Origin: Roseivivax sp. THAF197b
GTDB lineage: Bacteria > Pseudomonadota > Alphaproteobacteria > Rhodobacterales > Rhodobacteraceae
Length of the DNA: 64,000 nt
Reading direction: 5' to 3'
Assembly: GCF_009363255.1 (NCBI RefSeq)
Contig: NZ_CP045318.1
Location: forward strand, 1,601,501 to 1,665,500
Part shown: positions 28,223-37,696 of the stretch, piece by piece
Numbering within the stretch: the stretch's first letter is position 1
How the letters are laid out: every line of letters starts with the position of its first letter
The notes under the pieces: generated by a model
The model's input: only the letters and a program-made list of their open reading frames with translations
Databases searched by the model: none
What the model was told of the DNA's origin: nothing
Made by a program: the position numbers and the translations under genes

Positions 28223-29509
28223 ATGCTGGTAGTCCTAAACAGATCCTGGGCGCTGCTTCTCGGGATGCTTTTGCTGATGGTGGGCAACGGACTGCAGGGA
28301 TCGCTGCTGGGGGTCCGGGGCGCCGAGGCGGGCTTTTCGCCCTTCGTGATGTCGATCGTGATGTCGGCCTTCTTCTTCGGCTTCATCATCGCCTCGCAGG
28401 TCGCGCCCCTGATGATCCAGCGGGTGGGTCACGTGCGGGTCTTCGCGGCCCTGGGCTCGATCATCTCGGCGGTGCTGATCCTGTTTCCGGCGCTGCCCTA
28501 TGCGGGCTTCTGGATCGCGGGCCGGATCGTTCTGGGGTTTGCGTTCTGCGGGCTATACGTGACCGCGGAAAGCTGGCTCAACAACGCCTCGACCAATGCG
28601 ACACGGGGGCAGGCGCTGTCGCTCTATATCATTGTGCAGATGCTGGGCGTGATCGCGGCGCAGGCGCTGTTGAACCTGCCTGATCCGTCGGGCTTTCTGC
28701 TCTTCGTGATCCCGTCGGTTCTGGTCTCGCTGGCCTTCGCGCCGATCCTTTTGACGGTCACACCGACGCCGGCCTTCGAGAGTACCAAGCGCATGACCCT
28801 GCGGGAGCTCTTCACCTCCTCGCCCCTGGGCTGCATCGGCATGGCGTTGATGGGCGTCGTCTTCGCGCTGCAATACGGCATGGCCGCCGTCTATGCCGTC
28901 GAGGCGGGGCTGACCCTGGCGCAGACGTCGATTTTCATCGCGGCCTTCTATGTGGGCGCGCTGATCTTCCAATACCCGCTGGGGATGCTGTCGGACCGGA
29001 TCGACCGCCGGATCGTCATTGCCTTCACCGCCGCGATGGGCGGCATCGCGGCCACAACGGCGGCGCTCTTTTCGGGCAATTTCAGCGTGCTCGTGGCGGC
29101 GGCTGTTCTGATCGGTGGTGCGGCCAACCCGCTCTATTCGCTGCTGATCGCCCATACGAGCGATTTTCTGGATTACGAGGACATGGCGGCGGCTTCGGCG
29201 GGTCTGCAATTCCTCAATGGCATCTTCGCCGTGATCGGTCCGTTGGTGACAGGCTACCTGATGGTGCAGACCGGCCCGCAGGCATTTTTCGTCCTGATCG
29301 CACTGCCGATGCTGCTGTTGGTGGGCTACGCGCTCTACCGTGCGACGCGGCGTCCGGTGGCCGAAGATACCAACGAATTCGTGCCGATGCTCCATACGAG
29401 CTCGGTCATGTCGCTGGAGGCGGCGCAGGACATCTGGACCGAAGACGAGCCCGATGAGGCGGACGCCTCCGACCCAGGCGACGGTGCGGCCCGGCCGCAA
29501 GTGGCGTGA
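28223..29509 (+). CDS. MFS transporter
   Basis: A 428-residue major facilitator permease with 12 predicted helices and a hydrophilic acidic C-terminal tail (about residues 385-428). The central motif MLSDRIDRRIVI is the MFS loop between helices 8 and 9, and ESWLNNAST is a motif of the YcaD-like subgroup. Substrate unknown. The ATG at 28223 has GGAG nine bases upstream; the ATG at 28214 is too close to it. Confidence 0.85.
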   Translation: MLVVLNRSWALLLGMLLLMVGNGLQGSLLGVRGAEAGFSPFVMSIVMSAFFFGFIIASQVAPLMIQRVGHVRVFAALGSIISAVLILFPALPYAGFWIAGRIVLGFAFCGLYVTAESWLNNASTNATRGQALSLYIIVQMLGVIAAQALLNLPDPSGFLLFVIPSVLVSLAFAPILLTVTPTPAFESTKRMTLRELFTSSPLGCIGMALMGVVFALQYGMAAVYAVEAGLTLAQTSIFIAAFYVGALIFQYPLGMLSDRIDRRIVIAFTAAMGGIAATTAALFSGNFSVLVAAAVLIGGAANPLYSLLIAHTSDFLDYEDMAAASAGLQFLNGIFAVIGPLVTGYLMVQTGPQAFFVLIALPMLLLVGYALYRATRRPVAEDTNEFVPMLHTSSVMSLEAAQDIWTEDEPDEADASDPGDGAARPQVA

Positions 29510-29621
29510 TCCCGCGTGAGCCTGTCGAAGCGCGTTGACATAAAAGGTGATTTCATGCGGCAGGCGCGGCTTCGTAGGGTTGAGGCAGTGGGGTGTGTGA
29601 GTGAAGGGGAGGAGTGACGCC

Positions 29622-30203
29622 ATGACCGGACCAAAGGAAATCCTGGCTTTCTGGCTCGACGAGGTCGGTCCCAAGGGGTGGTACAAACAGGACGATGCAT
29701 TAGATGCGACGATCCGGGAGCGCTTTCTTCCGGTCCTCGAGGAGGCGATGGAAGGCCGCTTTGCGCTCTGGCTGACCTATCCGTCGGGGGTGCTCGCCTA
29801 TATCATCCTGCTGGATCAGTTTCCGCGCAACATGTTCCGGGGGGAGGCGCGGGCCTTCGCTTCGGACCCGGTGGCACTGGCTGCGGCCAAACAGGCGGTG
29901 CGGCGCGAATGGGATCTCAGGATCGACGCGCCCGCGCGGCAGTTTTTCTACCTGCCGATGATGCATTCGGAGAACCTGTGCGATCAGGAGCATTGCATCC
30001 GGCTGGTCAAGGATCGCATGCCGAATGCGGGCGGCGACACGCTGCTGCATGCCCGCGTGCATCGCGAAGTCATCCGGCAATTCGGGCGCTTTCCCTATCG
30101 CAATGACGCTCTGTCGCGGACCTCGACCGCGTCGGAGAGCGCCTTCATGGATGAGGGCGGATACGGCGAAATCCTGCGCGAGATGCAAAAGGAAGCCGCC
30201 TGA
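29622..30203 (+). CDS. DUF924 family protein
   Basis: A 193-residue, all-helical protein with the DUF924 signature: WLDEVGPKGWYKQD, then LILLDQFPRN (here IILLDQFPRNMFRG) and FFYLPMMHSE. The fold is TPR-like; function unknown. The ATG at 29622 follows a strong GGGGAGGAG site. A terminator overlaps the stop codon. Confidence 0.85.
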   Translation: MTGPKEILAFWLDEVGPKGWYKQDDALDATIRERFLPVLEEAMEGRFALWLTYPSGVLAYIILLDQFPRNMFRGEARAFASDPVALAAAKQAVRREWDLRIDAPARQFFYLPMMHSENLCDQEHCIRLVKDRMPNAGGDTLLHARVHREVIRQFGRFPYRNDALSRTSTASESAFMDEGGYGEILREMQKEAA

Positions 30204-30227
30204 CTCGCGGGGAGCAGGCGGCGTTTT
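30195..30227 (+). terminator. Terminator overlapping the DUF924 stop
   Basis: Stem GCCGCCTG / CAGGCGGC (30195-30202 and 30215-30222) followed by GTTTTC. The 5' arm includes the last codons and part of the stop codon. Confidence 0.7.
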
Positions 30228-30302
30228 CTGTCAGCTTTTCGGTGTGACGCGGACGGTGTGACGCGCAACGGCGGCCGTCCGGCCCGCACCCAAGCGAATA
30301 CG

Positions 30303-30554
30303 TCAGGTCTCGGGGGCGTCGGTCCCGTCCACCGCGCGCGAGCGGGCTTCCTTGGCAAGCTTGGTCAGGAAGGCGCGACCGCGCCGCTCGGCCAGACGCA
30401 CGCGGATGCAGGTGAGATATTCCTCTTCCATCGTGGTGGACGCGGCGGCGAGCACCTCGGCCACCTCGACATAGAGGCGGTCCTGCCCGGTCGCATCCAT
30501 GACCTTGAGCGTGTCGCGCGCCAGATCGTCGGCCAGATCGGTGATGAAGGACAT
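30303..30554 (-). CDS. Small conserved-looking protein of unknown function
   Basis: An 83-residue, charged, helical protein without membrane segments or motifs I recognise. It starts 10 bp after the alpha/beta hydrolase stop on the same strand, so it is probably co-transcribed. Coding character is supported by tight spacing and the lack of a competing ORF. Confidence 0.6.
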   Translation of the reverse strand: MSFITDLADDLARDTLKVMDATGQDRLYVEVAEVLAAASTTMEEEYLTCIRVRLAERRGRAFLTKLAKEARSRAVDGTDAPET

Positions 30555-30564
30555 GGGGCCGGAC

Positions 30565-31218
30565 CTAGCGTGTGGTTTCCGTGAGGCGGCGCTTCACGTA
30601 TTCGCTCACATTGCCGATCATCGTGTCCATATGCGGCTCTTCGAAGAAGTGGCCCGAACCCTCGATCTGCTGGTGGGTGATCGTGATGCCCTTCTGGTCC
30701 TGCAGCTTGCCCACGAGCGTCTCGGTATCGGCAGGCGGCGCCACGCGGTCGGCGGTGCCGTTGATGATCAGGCCCGAAGACGGGCAGGGCGCCAGGAACG
30801 AGAAGTCGTACATGTTGGCGGGCGGCGAGACCGAGATGAAGCCCGTGATCTCGGGGCGGCGCATCAGGAGCTGCATGCCGATCCAGGCACCGAAGGAGAA
30901 ACCGGCGACCCAGCAATGCTTCGAGTTCGAATTCAGCGATTGCAGGTAATCGAGCGCCGCGGCCGCATCGGACAATTCGCCGACGCCCTGGTCATATTCG
31001 CCCTGGCTGCGACCCACGCCCCGGAAATTGAAGCGCAGGACGGTGAAGCCCATGTTGTAGAAGGCGTAATGCAGGTTGTAGACGACCTTGTTGTTCATCG
31101 TCCCGCCGAATTGCGGATGCGGATGAAGCACGATCGCGATGGGCGCATCGCGGTCCTTCTGCGGATGGTAGCGGCCTTCCAGGCGGCCTTCGGGTCCGGG
31201 AAAGATGACCTCGGGCAT
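30565..31218 (-). CDS. Alpha/beta hydrolase, UPF0227/serine-hydrolase type
   Basis: A 217-residue alpha/beta hydrolase. It has an oxyanion His pair in LHPHPQFGGTMNN, FNFRGVGRSQG, a nucleophile elbow GFSFGA, and the catalytic His in GSGHFF. The pattern matches the family often annotated as dienelactone hydrolase-related or COG2945. Substrate unknown. The ATG at 31218 has GGAG 11 bases upstream; the ATG at 31263 would extend over the iscR promoter and is unlikely. Confidence 0.82.
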   Translation of the reverse strand: MPEVIFPGPEGRLEGRYHPQKDRDAPIAIVLHPHPQFGGTMNNKVVYNLHYAFYNMGFTVLRFNFRGVGRSQGEYDQGVGELSDAAAALDYLQSLNSNSKHCWVAGFSFGAWIGMQLLMRRPEITGFISVSPPANMYDFSFLAPCPSSGLIINGTADRVAPPADTETLVGKLQDQKGITITHQQIEGSGHFFEEPHMDTMIGNVSEYVKRRLTETTR

Positions 31219-31250
31219 GGGGGTCTTGGCTCCTTCAGAGTGCGGAATTC

Positions 31251-31279
31251 TTGACGAATTCAATCAAGCACTTTAGAAC
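31251..31279 (+). promoter_or_regulatory. iscR-suf promoter
   Basis: TTGACG (31251-31256), a 17-bp spacer and TAGAAC (31274-31279), leading to iscR about 165 bp downstream. The -10 box lies inside the palindrome at 31272-31288, an arrangement that allows simple repression. Confidence 0.65.
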
Positions 31280-31288
31280 AGTTCTAAA
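31272..31288. promoter_or_regulatory. Palindromic operator, probable IscR (Iron-Rhodo-box type) site
   Basis: TTTAGAACAGTTCTAAA is a perfect 17-bp dyad around a central A. It covers the -10 box of the iscR promoter. Rhodobacteraceae IscR is known to control iron-sulfur genes through a palindrome called the Iron-Rhodo-box; identity of this dyad with that box is my inference. A similar dyad is at 32731-32747. Confidence 0.65.
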
Positions 31289-31454
31289 TCCGGGCCATGA
31301 GGCGGCGACCGGCGCTTTGACGCAGATATGCAACCGGGTAGATGAGGTCAATCGTTTAAGGCGTTTGGGCCGTGGCAGGGTCCTTGATCCGCGGCATTGC
31401 GCGGGCGGCGACAGACGGCACGGGATCGGCAAGAGACGGCATGAGGGGTGTGAG

Positions 31455-31916
31455 ATGAAGCTCAGCACGAAGGGGCGGTACGCGATGGTGGCCCTCGTCG
31501 ATATCGCGATGCAGCCCGAGGATGGTCTGGTGACCCTGTCGGATATCTCGCGGCGGCAGGATATCTCCCTGCCGTATCTCGAGCAGCTGTTCGTGAAGCT
31601 GCGGCGGGCGAAGCTCGTGGCATCGGTGCGCGGGCCGGGGGGCGGCTACCGGCTGTCGCGGCCTGCGACCGAAATCCGGGTCGTGGATATTCTGGCCGCC
31701 GTCGACGAGACGGTTGACGCCATGCACAAGGGTGCAGGCGCGTCGGGTGGCGCATCGGGATCCAAGGCGCAATCGCTGACCAACCGTCTTTGGCAGGGGC
31801 TTTCGGCGCATGTCTACGTCTTCCTGCATCAGACGCGCCTGTCGGATGTGGTGAGCAATGCGATGGTTCCGTGCCCGGCTGTGCCGTCGCTCTTTTCCGT
31901 GGTGGATGAGGGGTGA
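31455..31916 (+). CDS. iscR: Rrf2 family regulator IscR (single-cysteine type)
   Basis: A 153-residue Rrf2 regulator with an N-terminal winged helix (MKLSTKGRYAMVALVDIA; recognition helix near residues 30-52). The C-terminal part matches IscR (LTNRLWQGLSAHVYVFL), but the three cluster-ligand cysteines of E. coli IscR are missing (HKGAGASGGASGSKAQ). The only Cys is Cys140. This matches the Rhodobacter sphaeroides type, reported to bind a cluster through one Cys. It heads the suf operon, with a palindromic operator over its promoter, so autoregulation is likely. Confidence 0.9.
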   Translation: MKLSTKGRYAMVALVDIAMQPEDGLVTLSDISRRQDISLPYLEQLFVKLRRAKLVASVRGPGGGYRLSRPATEIRVVDILAAVDETVDAMHKGAGASGGASGSKAQSLTNRLWQGLSAHVYVFLHQTRLSDVVSNAMVPCPAVPSLFSVVDEG

Positions 31917-32037
31917 GCCGCTTGTCCATCCCTTGCGGGCTGTCCGCGCCTGTGGCTGAAGACGCGGGCGGATCGTGGCGCGCTGCAGGTGGCTGCGCGC
32001 AGGGTCTTTGCGAAGGGACAGAACAGACGTGGCACGC

Positions 32038-33081
32038 ATGAGCCGGACCTATCTCGACTGGAATGCCACGGCGCCGTTGCGAACCGAGGCGCGCGACGCG
32101 ATGGTCGCGGCGATGGATGTGGTGGGCAATCCGTCCTCCGTTCACGCGGAAGGACGCGCCGCAAAGGGCCTGGTCGAACGCGCCCGGCGACAGGTCGCCA
32201 CGGCGCTTGGCGCGGACGGGGCCGATATCGTCTTCGTCTCGGGTGCGACCGAGGCGGCAGCACTGGCCATGGCCGGGCGCGATCTGCACGGCGCGAAGGT
32301 GGAGCATGACGCGGTTGCGGCCTGGTCGGACGGGACGCTGGCAGTGGACCGGCATGGCCGTGTGCATGTGCCCGATCCGGCAATGAGCGTGCTTCAGGCG
32401 GCCAATAGCGAAACGGGTGTGGTGCAGACGCTGCCAGAGGGCTTGGCGCTGACCGATGCGACGCAGGTCTTCGGCAAGCTGCCCTTCGCCTTCAACTGGT
32501 CCGGGGCCGAGATGGCCATCGTGTCCGCGCACAAGCTCGGTGGTCCGAAAGGCATCGGCGCGCTGGTGATGAAGCGCGGCACCGACTTGGCCGCGCAGAT
32601 CCGCGGCGGGGGTCAGGAGATGGGCCGCCGGTCGGGTACCGAAAACGTCATCGGGATCGCGGGCTTTGGTGCCGCGGCGGAGGCGGCAATGGGTGATCTC
32701 GATACCGGTCGATGGGCCGAGGTCGAGAAACTTAGAAACATTCTAGAAAATGTCATTGCAGCGGGCGCCAAAGAAACTAAATTTGTCGGGAATGACACGA
32801 CGCGGCTGCCCAACACCTCCTGCATCATCGCGGAAGGCTGGAAGGGCGAGACACAGGTCATGGCGATGGATCTCGCCGGATTTGCGATCAGCGCCGGGTC
32901 GGCCTGTTCCTCGGGAAAGGTGCGGGCCAGCGCCGTGCTGACGGCGATGGGCTATAGCGAGGCCGAGGCCGCATCGGCCATCCGGGTCAGCCTGGGGCCG
33001 GAGACGAAAGAAGACGACGTGATGCGTTTTGCCGAAACCTGGCTGAAGCATCTGGAGAAACATCGCGCGAAGGCGGCCTGA
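32038..33081 (+). CDS. Cysteine desulfurase (IscS/NifS-like)
   Basis: PLP enzyme taking sulfur from cysteine for Fe-S assembly. It is short (347 residues). It opens with TYLDWNATAP, has the PLP lysine in SAHKLGGPKG and the catalytic Cys at about residue 290 in SAGSACSSGK (class I loop). A GTG at 32029 with AAGGGA upstream is an equally good start and would add three residues. The gene contains a TAGAA-N3-TTCTA palindrome at 32733-32745. A second, SufS-type desulfurase closes the operon. Confidence 0.88.
   Translation: MSRTYLDWNATAPLRTEARDAMVAAMDVVGNPSSVHAEGRAAKGLVERARRQVATALGADGADIVFVSGATEAAALAMAGRDLHGAKVEHDAVAAWSDGTLAVDRHGRVHVPDPAMSVLQAANSETGVVQTLPEGLALTDATQVFGKLPFAFNWSGAEMAIVSAHKLGGPKGIGALVMKRGTDLAAQIRGGGQEMGRRSGTENVIGIAGFGAAAEAAMGDLDTGRWAEVEKLRNILENVIAAGAKETKFVGNDTTRLPNTSCIIAEGWKGETQVMAMDLAGFAISAGSACSSGKVRASAVLTAMGYSEAEAASAIRVSLGPETKEDDVMRFAETWLKHLEKHRAKAA
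32731..32747. promoter_or_regulatory. Second TAGAA-N3-TTCTA palindrome, inside the desulfurase gene
   Basis: CTTAGAAACATTCTAGA shares the half-sites TAGAA and TTCTA with 3-bp spacing with the operator before iscR. In frame it uses AGA and CTA, which look rare in these genes. No TTGACA-like box lies 17 bp upstream, so it is more likely a roadblock or secondary binding site than a promoter. Confidence 0.4.
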
Positions 33082-33126
33082 CGCCGCTTCCTGCGCTAGA
33101 GGATCGAACACGAGAAGGGTCGGACA

Positions 33127-34665
33127 ATGGCAGCTCTGGACACTCCCCAAATCAAGGATGGCGAAGTCAAGGACGGCGTCGACCAGGAAACGGTCGACAA
33201 GGTCCGCACCTTGGGCGGCAAGTACAAGTACGGTTGGGAAACCGACATCGAGATGGATTACGCCCCGAAGGGTCTGAACGAGGATATCGTTCGGCTGATC
33301 TCGGAGCGGAACGAGGAGCCGGAATGGCTGCTGGAATGGCGTCTCGAGGCGTTCCGCCGCTGGCAGGAACAGCCCGAACCCGACTGGGCCATGCTCAACA
33401 TCGAGCCGATCCCCTACCAGGAGCAGTATTACTACGCGCGTCCGAAATCGATGGAGGAGAAGCCCAAATCCCTCGATGACGTCGACCCCAAACTGCTCGA
33501 AACCTACAAGAAGCTCGGGATCCCGCTGAAGGAGCAGATGATCCTCGCAGGCGTCGAGGGCGCCGAGGACGCGCCCGCTGAAGGCCGCAAGGTCGCGGTC
33601 GATGCGGTCTTCGACTCGGTCTCCGTGGGCACGACCTTCCAGAAGGAGCTGGAGAAGGCGGGCGTCATCTTCTGCTCGATCTCGGAGGCGGTGAAGAACC
33701 ACCCCGATCTGGTGAAGAAATACCTCGGGACGGTCATTCCGAACTCCGACAACAAGTTCGCGACGCTGAACGCCGCTGTCTTCTCGGATGGCTCGTTTGT
33801 CTACATCCCGCCGGGGGTGCGCTGCCCGATGGAACTGTCCACCTATTTCCGCATCAACGCGGAAAATACCGGCCAGTTCGAGCGGACGCTGATCGTCGCC
33901 GACAAGGGCTCTTACGTGTCCTATCTCGAAGGCTGCACCGCGCCCCAGCGCGACACCTCGCAGCTGCACGCGGCCTGCGTGGAACTCGTGGCGCTCGAAG
34001 ATGCGGAGATCAAGTATTCCACCGTTCAGAACTGGTATCCCGGTGACGAGGACGGCAAGGGCGGCATCTACAACTTCGTCACCAAGCGCGCCGATTGCCG
34101 CGGCGACCGCTCCAAGGTGATGTGGACTCAGGTGGAGACAGGCTCGGCCATCACCTGGAAATACCCGTCCTGCATCCTGCGCGGCGATGACAGCCAAGGT
34201 GAGTTCTACTCGATCGCCATCACCAACAACTGGCAACAGGCCGATACCGGCACGAAGATGGTGCATCTGGGCAAGAACACCCGCAGCCGGATCGTCTCCA
34301 AGGGGATCTCGGCCGGGCAGGCGCAGAACACCTATCGCGGCCTCGTCTCGATGCACAAGAAGGCCACCAATTCGCGCAACTACACCCAGTGCGACAGCCT
34401 TCTGATCGGCGACAAATGCGGGGCGCACACGGTCCCTTATATCGAGGTGAAGAACAACTCGAGCCGGGTGGAGCATGAGGCCACGACCTCCAAGGTCGAT
34501 GACGACCAGATGTTCTACTGCCAGAGCCGCGGCATGGACGAGGAAGAGGCTGTAGCGCTGATCGTGAACGGCTTCGCCAAGGAAGTGCTTCAGGCGCTGC
34601 CGATGGAGTTTGCGATGGAAGCGCAGCAGCTCGTTGCGATTTCGCTCGAAGGGTCGGTGGGCTAA
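33127..34665 (+). CDS. sufB: Fe-S cluster scaffold subunit SufB
   Basis: Core scaffold of the SufBC2D complex, on which clusters are built. It has 512 residues. The conserved C-terminal beta-helix is present, with [15 protein letters not shown] and [11 protein letters not shown]. The ATG at 33127 has AGAAGGG upstream. It follows the desulfurase by 45 bp. It is separated from sufC by five small genes. Confidence 0.96.
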   Translation: MAALDTPQIKDGEVKDGVDQETVDKVRTLGGKYKYGWETDIEMDYAPKGLNEDIVRLISERNEEPEWLLEWRLEAFRRWQEQPEPDWAMLNIEPIPYQEQYYYARPKSMEEKPKSLDDVDPKLLETYKKLGIPLKEQMILAGVEGAEDAPAEGRKVAVDAVFDSVSVGTTFQKELEKAGVIFCSISEAVKNHPDLVKKYLGTVIPNSDNKFATLNAAVFSDGSFVYIPPGVRCPMELSTYFRINAENTGQFERTLIVADKGSYVSYLEGCTAPQRDTSQLHAACVELVALEDAEIKYSTVQNWYPGDEDGKGGIYNFVTKRADCRGDRSKVMWTQVETGSAITWKYPSCILRGDDSQGEFYSIAITNNWQQADTGTKMVHLGKNTRSRIVSKGISAGQAQNTYRGLVSMHKKATNSRNYTQCDSLLIGDKCGAHTVPYIEVKNNSSRVEHEATTSKVDDDQMFYCQSRGMDEEEAVALIVNGFAKEVLQALPMEFAMEAQQLVAISLEGSVG

Positions 34666-34710
34666 GGCCCCCGATCTTCCGATCTGGCCGAGGCGGGGCG
34701 GAGCAGGACG

Positions 34711-34890
34711 ATGATGAAACTCGCACTTCTGCCAGCGGTACTGACCGGGGCGTTCTGTGTGATCTTTTCGATCGTCGTCAATGCTTTGGCGGGCGCGCTT
34801 GATATGGCGCTGTTCTTGGGCGTGTCCTTCGTGTCGGGCTTTCTCGGAAACCTGTTCGCGCAGGCTGTGACAGGAGGGCGGCGCAAATGA
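34711..34890 (+). CDS. 59-residue two-helix membrane protein
   Basis: Starts [13 protein letters not shown] and ends GGRRK; two hydrophobic segments (about residues 3-27 and 30-50). GGAGCAGGA precedes the ATG. The stop overlaps the next gene by 4 bp (ATGA), the same coupling used by the following genes, which supports it as real. No family recognised. Confidence 0.65.
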   Translation: MMKLALLPAVLTGAFCVIFSIVVNALAGALDMALFLGVSFVSGFLGNLFAQAVTGGRRK

Positions 34891-35099
34891 GCGCGCAGCT
34901 GCTGATCTACCTCGTGATGAAGAGCGCAGGCGCCGGAATCGGCGTCTTCCTCGGCACATTCGTGGGCTTCGTGATCCGCGCCCGCAAAGGCAAGACCGAC
35001 GGGATGATCCGTGGCTCTGCCACCCTGACGGCGCTCGCTGCCGGTGGAGCCGCGCTTCTGATCATGATGGTTGTGAATTACGTAAGGTTGCCCGGATGA
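34887..35099 (+). CDS. 70-residue membrane protein of unknown function
   Basis: Two membrane segments (about residues 5-29 and 45-65) around a basic loop, RARKGKTDG. Coupled by 4-bp overlaps to both neighbours. No recognised domain. Being in the suf operon may mean only co-expression. Confidence 0.65.
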   Translation: MSAQLLIYLVMKSAGAGIGVFLGTFVGFVIRARKGKTDGMIRGSATLTALAAGGAALLIMMVVNYVRLPG

Positions 35100-35419
35100 T
35101 TGTCTCGACCACCAACAGCCTCGAAGGCTACCGCATCCTTGAATACCGCGGCGTTGTCGTTGGTGAGGCGATCATGGGCGCGAACGTGTTCCGCGATCTC
35201 TTCGCGCAGGTGCGCGATATCGTCGGCGGGCGTTCGGGGGCCTATGAGGCAAAGCTGGCCGATGCACGGGAGACGGCCATGGCCGAGCTGACCGAACAGG
35301 CGCGCCTGCGCGATTGCAACGCCGTGGTCGGCGTGGATATCGACTACGAGGTGGTGGGCGACTCGATGCTCATGGTGTCGGTCTCGGGTACAGCCGTGGT
35401 GACGGAGCGGCTGGCATGA
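35096..35419 (+). CDS. YbjQ/UPF0145 family protein
   Basis: A 107-residue protein of the heavy-metal-binding-domain/UPF0145 type: [21 protein letters not shown], then ARETAMAEL and [11 protein letters not shown]. Members form homopentamers; metal binding is suggested but not proved. Coupled by 4-bp overlaps to both neighbours. Confidence 0.85.
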   Translation: MIVSTTNSLEGYRILEYRGVVVGEAIMGANVFRDLFAQVRDIVGGRSGAYEAKLADARETAMAELTEQARLRDCNAVVGVDIDYEVVGDSMLMVSVSGTAVVTERLA

Positions 35420-36309
35420 ACGCGGCAGCCCATGCAAAACGCATCGAGACCCTGCGCGGCTTGCTGGCTCCGGAGCGGCTGACCGAGATCATCGATGTCG
35501 GCGCCAACCCGACCGAACTGCCGCTCTACATGCCGCTTGTCGATGCCAAAGCCGCACGCGTCACCGGCTTCGAGCCGCAGCCCGCAGCCTTTGAGGCGCT
35601 CGGTCCGCGCCAAAGTGCCTATGAGCGCTACCTGCCTTACGCAGTGGGCGACGGGCAGCCCGGAACGCTGCATATCTGTCGCAAGGACGGCTTCACGTCG
35701 CTCTTGGAACCGGAGCCGATCACCCGCACCTATCTCTGGCGTCCGTGGTGGTCCCGAATGACCAAGGTTCTCGATAAGATCCCGGTCGAGACGCGGCGGC
35801 TGGACGACATGGAGGAGATTGAGGCGCTCGATCTGCTCAAGATCGACATTCAGGGCGGCGAGCTTTCAGTGTTTCAGAACGGCCGAGAAAAACTGGCCAA
35901 TGCACTGGTCGTCGTGACCGAAGTGGCGTTCATGCCGCTCTACAAGGATCAGCCGCTTCTGGACCAACAGATGACAGAGTTGCTGTCGCAGGGTTTTCTG
36001 CTGCATTCCTTCCGCGGAATGGTCGACTCCGCGCTGTTCGATGCACGCTACATGCATGTCCCGCGCGGACACCACAAATACGGCCAGCTCATCGACAGCG
36101 ACGCGATCTTCCTGCGTGATCCGCGCCGCATGACGGCCTTCGGCGACGACCAGCTCAAGCATTACGCGCTGCTTGCCGACGGGGCGCTCGACATGCCGGA
36201 CCTTGCTGCGCGTTGCCTGACCGAGCTCGTGCGGCGAGAGGCCATCCCGGCGGCGGCGCTCGACGCCTATCGCCAGATGCTGAGCGAGAGCGAGGGCGCG
36301 CCTACATGA
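35416..36309 (+). CDS. FkbM family methyltransferase
   Basis: A 297-residue SAM methyltransferase. Motif I is [14 protein letters not shown] (about residues 25-38), and the conserved [15 protein letters not shown] segment (near 144-158) marks the FkbM family. FkbM enzymes O-methylate small molecules and glycans; the substrate here is unknown. The ATG overlaps the YbjQ-like stop (4 bp). A Suf role is not evident. Confidence 0.82.
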   Translation: MNAAAHAKRIETLRGLLAPERLTEIIDVGANPTELPLYMPLVDAKAARVTGFEPQPAAFEALGPRQSAYERYLPYAVGDGQPGTLHICRKDGFTSLLEPEPITRTYLWRPWWSRMTKVLDKIPVETRRLDDMEEIEALDLLKIDIQGGELSVFQNGREKLANALVVVTEVAFMPLYKDQPLLDQQMTELLSQGFLLHSFRGMVDSALFDARYMHVPRGHHKYGQLIDSDAIFLRDPRRMTAFGDDQLKHYALLADGALDMPDLAARCLTELVRREAIPAAALDAYRQMLSESEGAPT

Positions 36310-36908
36310 ACGAGGTCGCCACCATACCGCGACCGGAGCTGACGCTGCCCGACGCGGAGGCGGCCTTGGTGCGCGCGGAATATGCCGAGGCGGAGGTGAT
36401 CCTCGAATACGGCTCCGGCGGCTCCACGGTGATGGCGGCAGAGATGCCGGGCAAGCGCGTGTTCACCGTCGAGAGCGACCGCGCCTGGGCCGAGATGATG
36501 CGCGGCTGGTTTGCTGCGAACCCGCCGGCCCAAGGCTCCGAGGTGAACGTGATCTGGTCCGATATCGGCCGGACACGCGATTGGGGACAGCCCGTTGACG
36601 ACACGGAATGGCGGCGTTACCCGCGCTATCCGCTCGAGGTCTGGGGCCTGCCGGAATTTCGTCAGCCGCAGGTGGTGCTGGTCGACGGACGCTTCCGGCA
36701 GGGATGCGCACTTGCGGCGAAATACCTCGCGCATGGCCCTGTCACATTGCTCTTCGATGATTACCTCCATCGTAAGCATTATCACCAGGTCGAGGCGTTC
36801 CTCGGCCGTCCCGAAATCACCGGGCGCATGGCCCGGTTCGAGATCACGCCGGAGCCGATCCCACCGGACCGCCTGCTTCGGATCATGCAATTGATGGTGC
36901 GGCCCTGA
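36306..36908 (+). CDS. Rossmann-fold methyltransferase-like protein
   Basis: A 200-residue protein with a SAM-binding-like strand-loop, VILEYGSGGSTVMAAE (about residues 28-43), followed by an acidic residue at the end of strand 2 (FTVESD). Resembles class I methyltransferases of unknown substrate. Coupled by 4 bp to the FkbM-like gene; 32 bp before sufC. Confidence 0.65.
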   Translation: MNEVATIPRPELTLPDAEAALVRAEYAEAEVILEYGSGGSTVMAAEMPGKRVFTVESDRAWAEMMRGWFAANPPAQGSEVNVIWSDIGRTRDWGQPVDDTEWRRYPRYPLEVWGLPEFRQPQVVLVDGRFRQGCALAAKYLAHGPVTLLFDDYLHRKHYHQVEAFLGRPEITGRMARFEITPEPIPPDRLLRIMQLMVRP

Positions 36909-36940
36909 CCCACCGCCACGCGACGAGAAAGGAAAGAATT

Positions 36941-37695
<755 letters not shown>

Positions 37696-37696
<1 letters not shown>

